NCBI RefSeq assembly: GCF_000381765.1
Contig: NZ_KB907084.1
Coordinates: forward strand, 1-64,000
Source: [Zimmermannella] faecalis ATCC 13722
Lineage (GTDB): Bacteria; Actinomycetota; Actinomycetes; Actinomycetales; Microbacteriaceae
Direction: 5' to 3'
DNA: 64,000 nt
Shown here: positions 37,257 to 45,849 of the stretch, piece by piece
Layout of the letters: each line of letters begins with the position of its first letter
Numbering within the stretch: the first letter of the stretch is position 1
The notes under the pieces: model-generated
Seen by the model: only the letters and a program-made list of their open reading frames with translations
Told to the model about the DNA's origin: nothing
Databases searched by the model: none
Translations under genes and position numbers: made by a program

Positions 37257-38930
37257 ATGGATGCGCGCACGCACGACACGAATCGGGCCGACGCGATCGT
37301 TGTCGGGGCGGGACTCGCCGGACTCGTCGCCGCGAGCGAGCTGCTCGACGCGGGCCGACGCGTCATCATCGTCGAACAGGAGCCTGAGGCCTCGTTCGGC
37401 GGACAAGCCTGGTGGTCGTTCGGCGGCCTCTTTCTCGTCGACTCCCCCGAGCAGCGTCGCCTCGGAGTGCGCGACAGCCTCGACCTCGCACGGCAGGACT
37501 GGTTCGGGTCTGCCGGCTTCGACCGCGACGAGGATGCGTGGCCCAGGCGGTGGGCCGAGGCCTACCTCGAGTTCGCGGCCGGTGAGAAGCGCCACTGGCT
37601 GCGCGGCAAGGGCGTGAAGTTCTTCCCCGTCGTCGGCTGGGCCGAGCGCGGTGGTGACCGCGCGACGAGCCACGGCAACTCGGTGCCCCGGTTTCACATC
37701 ACGTGGGGCACCGGCCCCGGCGTGCTCGAACCCTTCGTTCGGCGCGTCCGCGAGGGCGTCGCCGAGGGTCGGGCGCGACTCGCGTTCCGCCACCGGGTCG
37801 ACCGCCTCGAGGTCGAGGGCGGCACCGTCGTCGGGGTGAGCGGCGCGACGCTCGCCCCAGATTCGGCCGCAAGGGGCGAACCCTCAAACCGCAACGTGAC
37901 GGACGACTTCGAGTTTCGCGCCGACGCCGTGCTCGTCGCCTCGGGCGGCATCGGCGGCAACCACGACCTCGTGCGCGAACAGTGGCCGATCCGCCTCGGC
38001 ACGCCGCCCGATCACCTGTTGTCGGGCGTGCCCGCGCACGTCGACGGCCGCATGCTCGGCATCGCCCGCGACGCCGGCGGCCGCCTCATCAACGGCGACC
38101 GCATGTGGCACTACGTCGAGGGCATCAAGAACCACAGCCCCGTGTGGGCGAGCCACGGCATCCGCATCCTGCCCGGCCCGTCGTCGCTCTGGCTCGACGC
38201 CCGCGGGCACAGGCTCCCGACGCCGCTCTTCCCCGGCTTCGACACCCTCGCCACGCTCGAGCACCTCGTCGCGACGGGGCACGACCACAGCTGGTTCGTG
38301 TTGAATCAGCGCATCCTCGAGAAAGAATTCGCGCTGTCGGGCAGCGAGCAGAATCCCGACCTCACGGGCCGCGACCTGAAGCTGCTCGCGAGCAGCCGGC
38401 TCGGCAAGGGCGCTCCTGGGCCGGTCGAGGCGTTCAAGGAGCGCGGCGCAGACTTTCTCGTCGCGAACACGCTGCCGGAGCTGCTCGCGAAGATGCGCCA
38501 GCGCTCGCCCGACCTGCTCGACGTCGACCGCGTTCGGCACGAGGTCGAGGCCCGCGATCGAGAGCTCGAGAACCCCTTTGGCAAGGATGCGCAGCTCGCG
38601 GCGATTCGGCAGGCACGGCGGTATCGGGGCGATCGACTCATTCGGGTCGCGCCACTCGGCCCGCTCACCGACCCGAAGGCGGGCCCGCTGATCGCCGTGC
38701 AGTTACACATCCTGACGCGCAAGTCGCTCGGCGGGCTCGAGACCGATTTGCGCGGCCGAGTGCTTGGCGACGCGGGCGAGCCGGTGCCGGGGCTGTACGC
38801 CGCGGGTGAGGCGAGCGGGTTCGGCGGCGGCGGGATGCACGGCTATCGATCGCTCGAGGGCACTTTCCTCGGTGGCTGCCTCTTTTCGGGCCGCACCGCG
38901 GGTCGAGCCATCGCCGCCGCCCTCAGTTGA
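37257..38930 (+). CDS. FAD-binding dehydrogenase (fumarate reductase/ketosteroid dehydrogenase-like)
   Basis: 557 residues. The FAD motif is IVVGAGLAGLVAASELLDAG near the start, with VLVASGGIGGNHDLVREQWP in the middle and the C-terminal FAD region YAAGEASGFGGGGMHGYRSLEGTFLGGCLFSGRTAG. Members of this group are often annotated as FAD-binding dehydrogenases related to 3-oxosteroid 1-dehydrogenase; the substrate is unknown. The TGA stop lies inside palindromic repeat copy 3 (CTCAGTTGAGTGG), so the repeat supplies the last codons. No clear SD is seen in the GGGGGTCTGAG upstream of the ATG beyond the G run. Confidence 0.85.
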   Translation: MDARTHDTNRADAIVVGAGLAGLVAASELLDAGRRVIIVEQEPEASFGGQAWWSFGGLFLVDSPEQRRLGVRDSLDLARQDWFGSAGFDRDEDAWPRRWAEAYLEFAAGEKRHWLRGKGVKFFPVVGWAERGGDRATSHGNSVPRFHITWGTGPGVLEPFVRRVREGVAEGRARLAFRHRVDRLEVEGGTVVGVSGATLAPDSAARGEPSNRNVTDDFEFRADAVLVASGGIGGNHDLVREQWPIRLGTPPDHLLSGVPAHVDGRMLGIARDAGGRLINGDRMWHYVEGIKNHSPVWASHGIRILPGPSSLWLDARGHRLPTPLFPGFDTLATLEHLVATGHDHSWFVLNQRILEKEFALSGSEQNPDLTGRDLKLLASSRLGKGAPGPVEAFKERGADFLVANTLPELLAKMRQRSPDLLDVDRVRHEVEARDRELENPFGKDAQLAAIRQARRYRGDRLIRVAPLGPLTDPKAGPLIAVQLHILTRKSLGGLETDLRGRVLGDAGEPVPGLYAAGEASGFGGGGMHGYRSLEGTFLGGCLFSGRTAGRAIAAALS

Positions 38931-38999
38931 GTGGTCGATTGTTGCATCCACCGGTTGACACCGCCAGCTTCAAAACAGCAAAAATCGACCACTCAACTG
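38924..38999. repeat. Palindromic repeat, copy 3 (interrupted centre)
   Basis: Outer arms CAGTTGAGTGGTCGATTGTTG and the near-complement ending CGACCACTCAACTG match copy 2, but the centre carries unrelated bases (GCATCCACCGGTTGACACCGCC). It overlaps the last codons and stop of the FAD dehydrogenase gene and separates it from the convergent DUF1801 gene. Confidence 0.8.
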
Positions 39000-39012
39000 G
39001 GATGGGGAAGGG

Positions 39013-39369
39013 CTATTGCGGGGCGAGGCGGGCCGCGATAAGGCGGCGGCAGAGGTCTTCCGGGATTTCCCGGTCGTAGGGCAACTTGAGGAAGCCCGCG
39101 CCCGAGTCATAGCCCGCCGCGGTCACCTCATCGCGCATCGGCGTGAAGAAGTCCGGCGTGAAGCGCAGCGAGCAGTGCTTGCCGAACGCCTGCAGCATCC
39201 ACATGTTCTCGCCATCGCGGATGTACGCGGGCGTGTTCCAGCGCAGCTCCTCGGCCACCTCGGGCGCGAAGCTCAGGCTGATTCGCCGCAGCTCCTCGAG
39301 GTGCGCCCGCTGGTGCGATTCGAGGCGCGCGAAGAAGTCGTCGGGGTCGGTGCGTTTCGGTGCCGGCAT
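39013..39369 (-). CDS. DUF1801 family protein
   Basis: 118 residues, single domain. The pattern EELRWNTPAYIRDGENMWMLQAFGKHCSLRFTP matches DUF1801 (YdhG/frataxin-like fold) proteins. The function of the family is unclear. It is divergent from the VOC dioxygenase gene across 89 bases. Confidence 0.8.
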   Translation of the reverse strand: MPAPKRTDPDDFFARLESHQRAHLEELRRISLSFAPEVAEELRWNTPAYIRDGENMWMLQAFGKHCSLRFTPDFFTPMRDEVTAAGYDSGAGFLKLPYDREIPEDLCRRLIAARLAPQ

Positions 39370-39423
39370 GGGGCGATCCTACGCCGCGCGGCGCCGTCTC
39401 CGGATGCCACCCACGCGACCCCA

Positions 39424-39458
39424 TTGACAATTTTAGTTGTAGCTGCAACTATTACTGC
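39424..39458 (+). promoter_or_regulatory. Promoter and operator of the VOC gene, probably leaderless
   Basis: TTGACA at 39424-39429 and AACTAT at 39447-39452 are spaced by 17 bases. The expected start of transcription falls on the ATG at 39459. The near-palindrome TAGTTGTAGCTGCAACTA (39434-39451) fills the spacer, a classic place for a MarR- or HxlR-type repressor. Confidence 0.6.
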
Positions 39459-40349
39459 ATGGCCACCCTGCAGCACGCCTCCACCACCCCCTCCGGCAAG
39501 CTCGCCGCCGACACCACGATGGGCGCCGTCACGCTCCGCGTCGCCGACCTCGACGCAATGATTCGCTTCTACACCGACGGCGTCACCCTCGAACTGCTCA
39601 CCCAAGAGGGCGGCGTCGCCACCCTCGGCCGCGCCGGCCGCCCGCTCGTGATTCTCGAGCACACGCCCGCGCTGAAGCACGCGAGCCCGGGAGAAGCCGG
39701 ACTCTTCCACACCGCGATCCTGTTCGACACCGAGGCCGAGCTCGCCGCATCCGTCTACTCGACCGCGCAGCGCTTCCCCGGCCTGTTCACCGGCAGCGCC
39801 GACCACCTCGTGAGCAAGGCGTTCTACTTCAACGACCCCGAGGGCAACGGCGTCGAGCTGTACTGGGACCGCGACCGCAGCGCCTGGTCATGGACCCACG
39901 GCGAGGTCGAGATGGACACCCTGTTCCTCGACCCCAACGCCTACCTGCGCGAGCACCTGACCGAAGAGACGCTCGCCACCCCGACCCGCGGCGCCGCGAC
40001 CGTCGGCCACATCCACCTCAGCGTCGGCGACCTCGCAAGCGCCCAGGAGTTCTACGTCAACCAGCTCGGCTTCGAGGCGACGAACCACTTCCGCGGCGCG
40101 GCGCTCTTCGTGAGCGCGGGCGGCTACCACCACCACATGGCCATGAACATCTGGAATAGCCGCGGCGCCGGCCGTCGCCAGCAGACCCTCGGCCTCGGCG
40201 AGGTCGACATTCGCGTTCCGGCGGCCGACGACCTCGGCGAGCTCGGCGAGCGGATGCGCCACTTCAGCGTCAAGGCGGCCGACGACGGTCAGGTGCTCAC
40301 GTTCGAGGACCCGTGGGCGAACACGGTGCGGGTGAGCGTCGCGGCGTAA
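39459..40349 (+). CDS. VOC-family ring-cleavage dioxygenase, CatE (catechol 2,3-dioxygenase)-like
   Basis: 296 residues built of two VOC halves (about 20-130 and 165-290). Candidate iron ligands are the His in GHIHLSVGDLA and residues in FYFNDPEGNGVELYWDRDR. The YHHHMAMNIWNSRGAGRRQ segment is typical of CatE-like proteins. It may cleave catechols or quinone-type compounds. The promoter has a MarR/HxlR-like palindrome, consistent with induction by aromatic or quinone stress (inference). The start at 39459 is set by the promoter and the family N-terminus. Confidence 0.85.
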   Translation: MATLQHASTTPSGKLAADTTMGAVTLRVADLDAMIRFYTDGVTLELLTQEGGVATLGRAGRPLVILEHTPALKHASPGEAGLFHTAILFDTEAELAASVYSTAQRFPGLFTGSADHLVSKAFYFNDPEGNGVELYWDRDRSAWSWTHGEVEMDTLFLDPNAYLREHLTEETLATPTRGAATVGHIHLSVGDLASAQEFYVNQLGFEATNHFRGAALFVSAGGYHHHMAMNIWNSRGAGRRQQTLGLGEVDIRVPAADDLGELGERMRHFSVKAADDGQVLTFEDPWANTVRVSVAA

Positions 40350-40356
40350 CCGTGGC

Positions 40357-42033
40357 TTAGCGGCGGCGCACGAGCACGATCCCGTCGTCGAGGGTCGCGG
40401 GCTCCCCCGTCGGGCCCACCGACTCGCGCGATCGCGACTCGACGATGATCGGCTCCCACTCCGCCTCGTCGAGCCCGAGCTCGGCGAGTTCCTCCTCGGG
40501 CGTGAGGAAGCGGTGCGCCGTTGGTCCGGCGGCCTCGGCGCCGTCGCCCGCGTGCTGCGCGTGCCCCGACCACGGCGGCGGGGCCGCGTGGGTCGTCACG
40601 AGCAGGTGTCCACCGCGCGCCACCCGCTCGGCCGCGAGGCGCAGAATGTCACCCCGCGCGAGCGCGACCGGCGAGTGCAGGAAGCTCGCCGTGACGAGCG
40701 AGTAGGCCTCGTCCGGTAGCGCCTCGTCAGGCAGCACCTCCCCACGCAGCACCTCGCCGAGATCGCCCGATACAAACGTCGCCCCGTCGAGTTCGCGCGC
40801 CTTGGCTTCCGCCCGCGCCCGCTCGACCGCGGTGGCCGAAATGTCGACACCGACGGCCCGCCAGCCCCGCTCTGCGAGCCAGAGCACGTCGCCGCCCTCA
40901 CCGCAGCCCAGGTCGAGGGCGGTGCCGGGCGCCAGGCCAGCCGCGACGTCGGCGAGCACGGCGTTGACGCGCCCCGACCACATGCGACCGCTCGTCGCGT
41001 ACCGGTGCTCCCAGTAATCGGCCGGCGCCACCTCGGGCCACTCCTCGCCTCGCAGCGCGGCCGCAGTGTCATCCTCGACGAGTTGCCAGTTCGCGATCGC
41101 GCCAGCCATCGAACCGGCGCCGAGCGAGAGCGGTACGTTGCCGTGCGGCGCGACGACGTTGCCCGCGGCAAACACGCGGGGGTGGCTCGTGACGCCGCCC
41201 ATCCCCGTCTTGATGACCGACCCCGCGGGCGTCGTTTCGCGCTCGAGCCGCAGGTCGGCGAGCATCCCGTCGTGCGGCCGCAGCGTGCCGCCCGTGAAGA
41301 TCGCGTCGACCGCGATCTCCCGCCCGTCGCGCAGCCGAACTGCCACGCCCAACTCCCCCGGCGGCTCAAGCTCGCCCGTGCCACCTGCCTCGGCCAGCTC
41401 GCGCACGGCCTCGGTCTCAACCGAGACGCCCCGCACCCGAAGCCGCTCGGCGACGTCATCGGGCAGCGGCGTTGGCGGCACGAGCTCGCGCCCCTCGGCG
41501 TCGATCGCGCCGCCCGCAAACACGGTCACCCGCTCGCTCCACTGCCGCACGAGCTGCGCCTGGTGGAGCGACTGCGGGCCCGTCACGAACACGCCGAGCC
41601 GACCGTCGCGCACCTCCCAGCCGTGGCAGTACGGGCAGTGGAGCACGCGCGCGCCCCAGCGCTCCGCGAGCCCCGGCACCGGCGGCAGCTCATCGGTCAC
41701 GCCGCTCGCGAGCACGAGGGTGCGGCCCACGAGCTCGCGCCCGTCGTCGACTACAACGGCGAGGCGATGCACTTCGTCACGCACGCGCTCGACGCGCGCC
41801 TCGAGAAACTCGACACCGTACTCCTCAGCCTCGGCGCGCCCACGGGCACGCAGTTGCTCGGGCGTCGCCCCCTCGAACCCGACGACGCCGTGCATGTGCT
41901 CGGCGAAGCGGTTGCGTGGCGCCCCGGCGTCGACCACGAGCGTGCGTCGCCGTGCCCGCCCGAGCATGAGTGCGGCCGCGAGGCCCGCCGGCCCCGCGCC
42001 GATGATGATGGTGTCCCAGGTGTCGTGCTGCAT
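40357..42033 (-). CDS. Fusion of thioredoxin reductase-like oxidoreductase and SAM-dependent methyltransferase
   Basis: 558 residues. Residues 1-325 form a thioredoxin reductase-like flavoprotein: FAD motif [19 protein letters not shown], redox pair CPYC at 133-136, and [28 protein letters not shown]. Residues about 340-558 are a class I methyltransferase of the tellurite/thiopurine type, opening [23 protein letters not shown] and with motif [20 protein letters not shown]. Such fusions occur in actinobacteria. A role in detoxifying electrophiles or metalloids is plausible. It is divergent from an XRE-cupin regulator. The start at 42033 fits the family; the frame runs much further upstream. 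Confidence 0.9.
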   Translation of the reverse strand: MQHDTWDTIIIGAGPAGLAAALMLGRARRRTLVVDAGAPRNRFAEHMHGVVGFEGATPEQLRARGRAEAEEYGVEFLEARVERVRDEVHRLAVVVDDGRELVGRTLVLASGVTDELPPVPGLAERWGARVLHCPYCHGWEVRDGRLGVFVTGPQSLHQAQLVRQWSERVTVFAGGAIDAEGRELVPPTPLPDDVAERLRVRGVSVETEAVRELAEAGGTGELEPPGELGVAVRLRDGREIAVDAIFTGGTLRPHDGMLADLRLERETTPAGSVIKTGMGGVTSHPRVFAAGNVVAPHGNVPLSLGAGSMAGAIANWQLVEDDTAAALRGEEWPEVAPADYWEHRYATSGRMWSGRVNAVLADVAAGLAPGTALDLGCGEGGDVLWLAERGWRAVGVDISATAVERARAEAKARELDGATFVSGDLGEVLRGEVLPDEALPDEAYSLVTASFLHSPVALARGDILRLAAERVARGGHLLVTTHAAPPPWSGHAQHAGDGAEAAGPTAHRFLTPEEELAELGLDEAEWEPIIVESRSRESVGPTGEPATLDDGIVLVRRR

Positions 42034-42074
42034 GCCTCGAGCCTGCCGCACGCCTTGATACTCTGGCAAACGTT

Positions 42075-42091
42075 CTTGCGGAATTGGCAAG
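42075..42091. promoter_or_regulatory. Inverted repeat CTTGC-N7-GCAAG in the divergent promoter region
   Basis: Perfect 5-base arms around GGAATTG lie between the fusion flavoprotein and the XRE-cupin gene, where the XRE protein is expected to bind. A second TGGCAAACG word is nearby. Confidence 0.45.
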
Positions 42092-42139
42092 CAGTACCCT
42101 CGCCGCTCCGCGCCTCGACTCCAAGAAGGGCAAAGACGG

Positions 42140-42694
42140 ATGCACGAAGAGATCTCCCGCGTCGGCGCACGGCTGCGCGCGGCCCGGCAGTCGCGCGGGC
42201 TCACCCTCGCCGAACTCGCCGAGGCCGCCGACATGTCGCCGAGCACGCTCTCGCGGCTCGAGTCGGGCAAGCGCCAGGCGAGCCTCGAGTTGCTCGTGCC
42301 GCTCACCCGCCGACTTGGCGTGCGTATCGACGACCTCGTGCAGCCCGAGCCCGCCGACCCGCGCGTTCGGAGACCGTCGCGCCGCCTCGGCGAGCTCGTC
42401 ATGACGCCGCTCGCGCCCGAGGGCTCGGCGCTCCAGGCGTACCGCATCGTGTATCCGCCGAGCGCCGAGAAGCCCGTACCGAAGACGCACGACGGCTACG
42501 AGTGGCTCTACGTGCTCACGGGCCGGCTCGCGCTCACCCTCGACGACCACACGCACGAGCTCGCCCGCGGCGAGGCGGCCGAGTTCGACACACGCACACC
42601 CCATTCAATGGCCGCGGCCGGAAACCGGCCCGCGACCGTGCTCAGCATCTTCAACGCCTCGGGAGAACGGATGCACACCCACACGCCGCAGTAA
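42140..42694 (+). CDS. XRE-family regulator with C-terminal cupin
   Basis: 184 residues. The helix-turn-helix is at about 8-60 ([39 protein letters not shown]). The cupin domain is at about 100-178 ([41 protein letters not shown]). This architecture senses a small molecule and usually controls the adjacent gene, here the divergent reductase-methyltransferase fusion. Confidence 0.9.
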   Translation: MHEEISRVGARLRAARQSRGLTLAELAEAADMSPSTLSRLESGKRQASLELLVPLTRRLGVRIDDLVQPEPADPRVRRPSRRLGELVMTPLAPEGSALQAYRIVYPPSAEKPVPKTHDGYEWLYVLTGRLALTLDDHTHELARGEAAEFDTRTPHSMAAAGNRPATVLSIFNASGERMHTHTPQ

Positions 42695-42734
42695 GGTCGC
42701 GCGACCTACACTGCGCCGACCTAAACCGCGCTTC

Positions 42735-43997
42735 CTACAACGCGCGTTCGTCAGCCTCGACCGGGAGCACAATCGGCCCGGTCTTCACGAGCTCGGCCGT
42801 CGACGTCTCGCCGCGGTCTCCCCCGAGGCTCAGCAGCACGAGCGCGAAGCCGACCGCCGCGAGCGCGAACCCGACCCAGCCCGGCGCGAAGTAGCCGAAG
42901 CCCGACGCGATGACGAGCCCGCCCGACCACGCGCCGATGCTGTTGCCGATGTTGAACGCCGCGTGGTTCGTCGCCGCCCCGATGAGCGGTGCGTCGCCGG
43001 CGAGGTTGATGAGCCGGGTCTGCACGGCGGGCGTGAGCGTCGACGAGGTCGCCGCAACGAGCGGCGTGAGCACGAACAGCGTGACGGGCGTATTCGCGAA
43101 CAGGGCGAACACGACGAACATGATGAGCAGCGCGATGAACCCGACGACGATGCTGCCGCGCGGGAACCGGTCGCTGAGCCAGCCGCCGACGAAGTTGCCG
43201 ATCGTCATGCCGACGCCGACGCAGGCGAGCAGCCACGGCACGGTCGACGCCTCGAGCCCGACCCCGAGCGTCGCGATGTCGGCGATGTACGAGTACACGG
43301 CGAAGAATCCGGCGAAGCCGATCGCCCCGACGAGCACCATGAGCAGGAACGGCCAGCGGCGGTAGGCCTGGAGTTCGTCGACGGGGTTGCGGTGCGGGTT
43401 GCCCTCGAGGCGCGGCAGGCTGATCCACGCGAGGGCCATCGCGACGAGGAAGATGACCGCAACGGCGAGGTAGGCCCAGCGCCACCCCGCGGCCTGCCCG
43501 AGCCACGTACCGAGCGGCACGCCGAAGATGTTCGCGATCGTGAGCCCCGACAGGGCGATCGAGATGCCAATGCCCTGCTTCCCCGGCCCCATGATGCGGC
43601 CCGCGAGCAGCGACGCGACGCCGAAGTAGGCGCCGTGCGGCAGCCCCGCGAGGAACCGCGCGATCATCGTCGTCGCGAACTCGGGAGCCACGGCCGAGAG
43701 CGCGTTCGTGAGCGCGAGCGCGGCGAGCAGGATGAGTGCGAGGCGGCTCTGCGACATTCGTGACCCGAACACCGCGATGGTCGGTGCACCGACGACCACG
43801 CCGAGGGCGTAGCCGGTGACGAGCCAGCCGGCGTCGGCGATCGCCTGCTCTCGCTGGGCGTCAAACGACGGCACGAGGTCGGCCGCGATCTGCGGCAAAA
43901 TCCCCATCGTGCTGAATTCGGTGCACCCAATGGCAAAGCCACCGAGTGCGATTGCGAACAGGGCGAGCACCGTGCGGGCACGACTCATTTGCGACAT
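42735..43997 (-). CDS. MFS transporter, AraJ/drug-efflux type
   Basis: 420 residues with about 12 membrane helices. The start ALGGFAIGCTEFSTMGILPQIAADL and later ARFLAGLPHGAYFGVASLLAG are typical of the DHA1 AraJ/PbuE-like group. It probably exports drugs, nucleosides or sugars. GGAAGAAGG precedes the ATG. Confidence 0.88.
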   Translation of the reverse strand: MSQMSRARTVLALFAIALGGFAIGCTEFSTMGILPQIAADLVPSFDAQREQAIADAGWLVTGYALGVVVGAPTIAVFGSRMSQSRLALILLAALALTNALSAVAPEFATTMIARFLAGLPHGAYFGVASLLAGRIMGPGKQGIGISIALSGLTIANIFGVPLGTWLGQAAGWRWAYLAVAVIFLVAMALAWISLPRLEGNPHRNPVDELQAYRRWPFLLMVLVGAIGFAGFFAVYSYIADIATLGVGLEASTVPWLLACVGVGMTIGNFVGGWLSDRFPRGSIVVGFIALLIMFVVFALFANTPVTLFVLTPLVAATSSTLTPAVQTRLINLAGDAPLIGAATNHAAFNIGNSIGAWSGGLVIASGFGYFAPGWVGFALAAVGFALVLLSLGGDRGETSTAELVKTGPIVLPVEADERAL

Positions 43998-44137
43998 GGG
44001 ACACCTTCTTCCTCGGCTGAACTGGAATCGGTGCCTCGTTGCGCCGGAGCACTAGCGTACGCGCACGCGTCGACGTCGAAAAATCGCGGCGCCGCCGAAA
44101 CCGCCGAGTTCGTTCGCCGCGAACGCGCGGCGCCCCG
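43998..44137. other. Gap after the Na+/H+ antiporter gene
   Basis: No gene. The sequence is rich in short GC inverted words (for example CGTTCG-CCG-CGAACG) that could form a hairpin after the antiporter gene on the minus strand. No T run. Confidence 0.3.
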
Positions 44138-45838
44138 CTACTCGCCGTCGAGGCGCATCGCGCCGTTGTCGATGCGCGTCTGCGCGTACTCGATCGTCGA
44201 CGACCGGTAGGTGCCCGACGACCGGGCCTCCTGCAGCGCAGCGTGCTCGGTCGTGAAGATGAGCCGCTGCAGTTCGACGACCTGCTGCCGTGCCTCGCTC
44301 TCCTGCGGTGGTACCGCCGCGTCGTCGGCGACCGCGAGCATCCGCTCGTTGCGTTCCCGCAGCCGTCGCACGAGCTCGGCGTCGAACTCGCCGCCGTCGG
44401 GCCGCCGCAGCTCGCTGCTCGCGAGCATGTCGTCGGTCGCGGCGGCGAGCTCGCGCATGAGGCGCCCGCGCTCGCGCTCGAGCTCCTCGGCGGGGGTTCC
44501 GCGAATGCCGAGCAGCTGAATGAGCAGCGGCAGCGTGCCGCCCTGCGCGATGAGGGTGATGATCGCGACCGTGAAGGCGATGAGAATGAGCTGCGGCCGG
44601 TACGGCAGGTCGACGGGCAGCGACTGTGCCGCCGCAAGGGTGACGACGCCGCGCATGCCCGACCAGGCGAGCACGGCGCCGCCGCGCCAGTCGAGCCCCT
44701 CGTTGACGTAGAAGTTCGCGTCGGCGACGCGCTGGCGCAGCGCCCGCTGCACGCGCTTCGGCCGCGGATGCTCGGGGCGGTCGAGCTCGTCGAGCTTCGT
44801 GAGCACGCGGTTGTACTGGTCGATGCGGCCCTCGTGTTTCGCCTGGCTGCGGCGCAGCCAGTACACGAGCGGCACCATGAACGCGACGCGGAGCAGGATG
44901 AGCGCGATGGTCGCGCCGGCGCCGATGGCGACCGCACCCCAGACGCCGAGGCCCGCCTCTTCGACGCCCTCGATGACGCTCATGAGCTGGAGTCCCATGA
45001 GCAGGAACACGCCGTTCTCGAGCAGCATCTGAATCGTGCGCCAGTTCGTGCGCTCGGCGATGCGGTCTTCGGCGGTGAGCCGACGCGGGGCCAACGCCCC
45101 CGTCACGAGCCCCGCCGCGACAACGGCGAGGACGCCCGAGGCGCCGAACTCCTCGGCGGGCAGGTACGCGAGAAACGGTACGACGAACGACACGGCCGTC
45201 GTGAGCTGCACCTGCCCGATCTTCGAGCGGATCCAGGTTGTCACCGCGCCGACCACGATGCCGATGATGATCGCGACGATCACCGCGTAGCCGAAGTCGA
45301 CGACCGCATCCCAGAGCGAGAAGGATGCGCCGATCGCGGCGATCGCGGAGCGGAGCAGCACGAGCGCCGTCGCGTCGTTCACGAGCCCCTCCCCCTCGAG
45401 AATCGTGACGAGGCGGGGCGGCAGGCCGAGGCGCTTCCCGATCGACGTCGCGGCGACGGCGTCGGGCGGGCTGATGACGGCGCCGACGGCGACCGCCGAC
45501 GCGAACGAGAGGTTGGGGAACGCGAGGTAGATGAGCGCGCCCGCACCGAACGCCGACACGAGCACGAGCACGACCGACAGGGCCGAGATCGAACCGAAGT
45601 TGCGGCGGAAGTCGGTCGTCGGCATGTTCACCGCGGCGCCGTAGAGAATCGGCGGCAGCACGACCGCGAGAATGATCTCGGGTTCGACGACGAACGACTC
45701 CATGCCGGGGAGAAAACTGCCCGCCGTGCCGAGCAACACCATGATGATCGGCACGGCGACGCCGAGTCGCGAGGCAAACACCGAACCGAGCACGATCACG
45801 ATGACGCCGACGACGGCGAACAGTTCAATCTCCAGCAT
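44138..45838 (-). CDS. Na+/H+ antiporter, CPA1 family
   Basis: 566 residues. About 12 membrane segments are followed by a soluble tail of about 150 residues. The ion-site Asn-Asp is in LEGEGLVNDATALVLL, with SPPDAVAATSIGKRLGLP before it, and DWRGGAVLAWSGMRGVVTLAAAQSLP later, all CPA1 hallmarks. It exchanges sodium for protons for pH and salt tolerance. It is 11 bases after the MFS gene and may be co-transcribed with the TetR and MFS genes. Confidence 0.9.
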   Translation of the reverse strand: MLEIELFAVVGVIVIVLGSVFASRLGVAVPIIMVLLGTAGSFLPGMESFVVEPEIILAVVLPPILYGAAVNMPTTDFRRNFGSISALSVVLVLVSAFGAGALIYLAFPNLSFASAVAVGAVISPPDAVAATSIGKRLGLPPRLVTILEGEGLVNDATALVLLRSAIAAIGASFSLWDAVVDFGYAVIVAIIIGIVVGAVTTWIRSKIGQVQLTTAVSFVVPFLAYLPAEEFGASGVLAVVAAGLVTGALAPRRLTAEDRIAERTNWRTIQMLLENGVFLLMGLQLMSVIEGVEEAGLGVWGAVAIGAGATIALILLRVAFMVPLVYWLRRSQAKHEGRIDQYNRVLTKLDELDRPEHPRPKRVQRALRQRVADANFYVNEGLDWRGGAVLAWSGMRGVVTLAAAQSLPVDLPYRPQLILIAFTVAIITLIAQGGTLPLLIQLLGIRGTPAEELERERGRLMRELAAATDDMLASSELRRPDGGEFDAELVRRLRERNERMLAVADDAAVPPQESEARQQVVELQRLIFTTEHAALQEARSSGTYRSSTIEYAQTRIDNGAMRLDGE

Positions 45839-45849
45839 GCTGCCTCACG

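Noticed and set aside
32433-39000. Insertion sequence or prophage behind the palindromic repeats
   Set aside because: No transposase, integrase, target duplications or phage genes are found around them.
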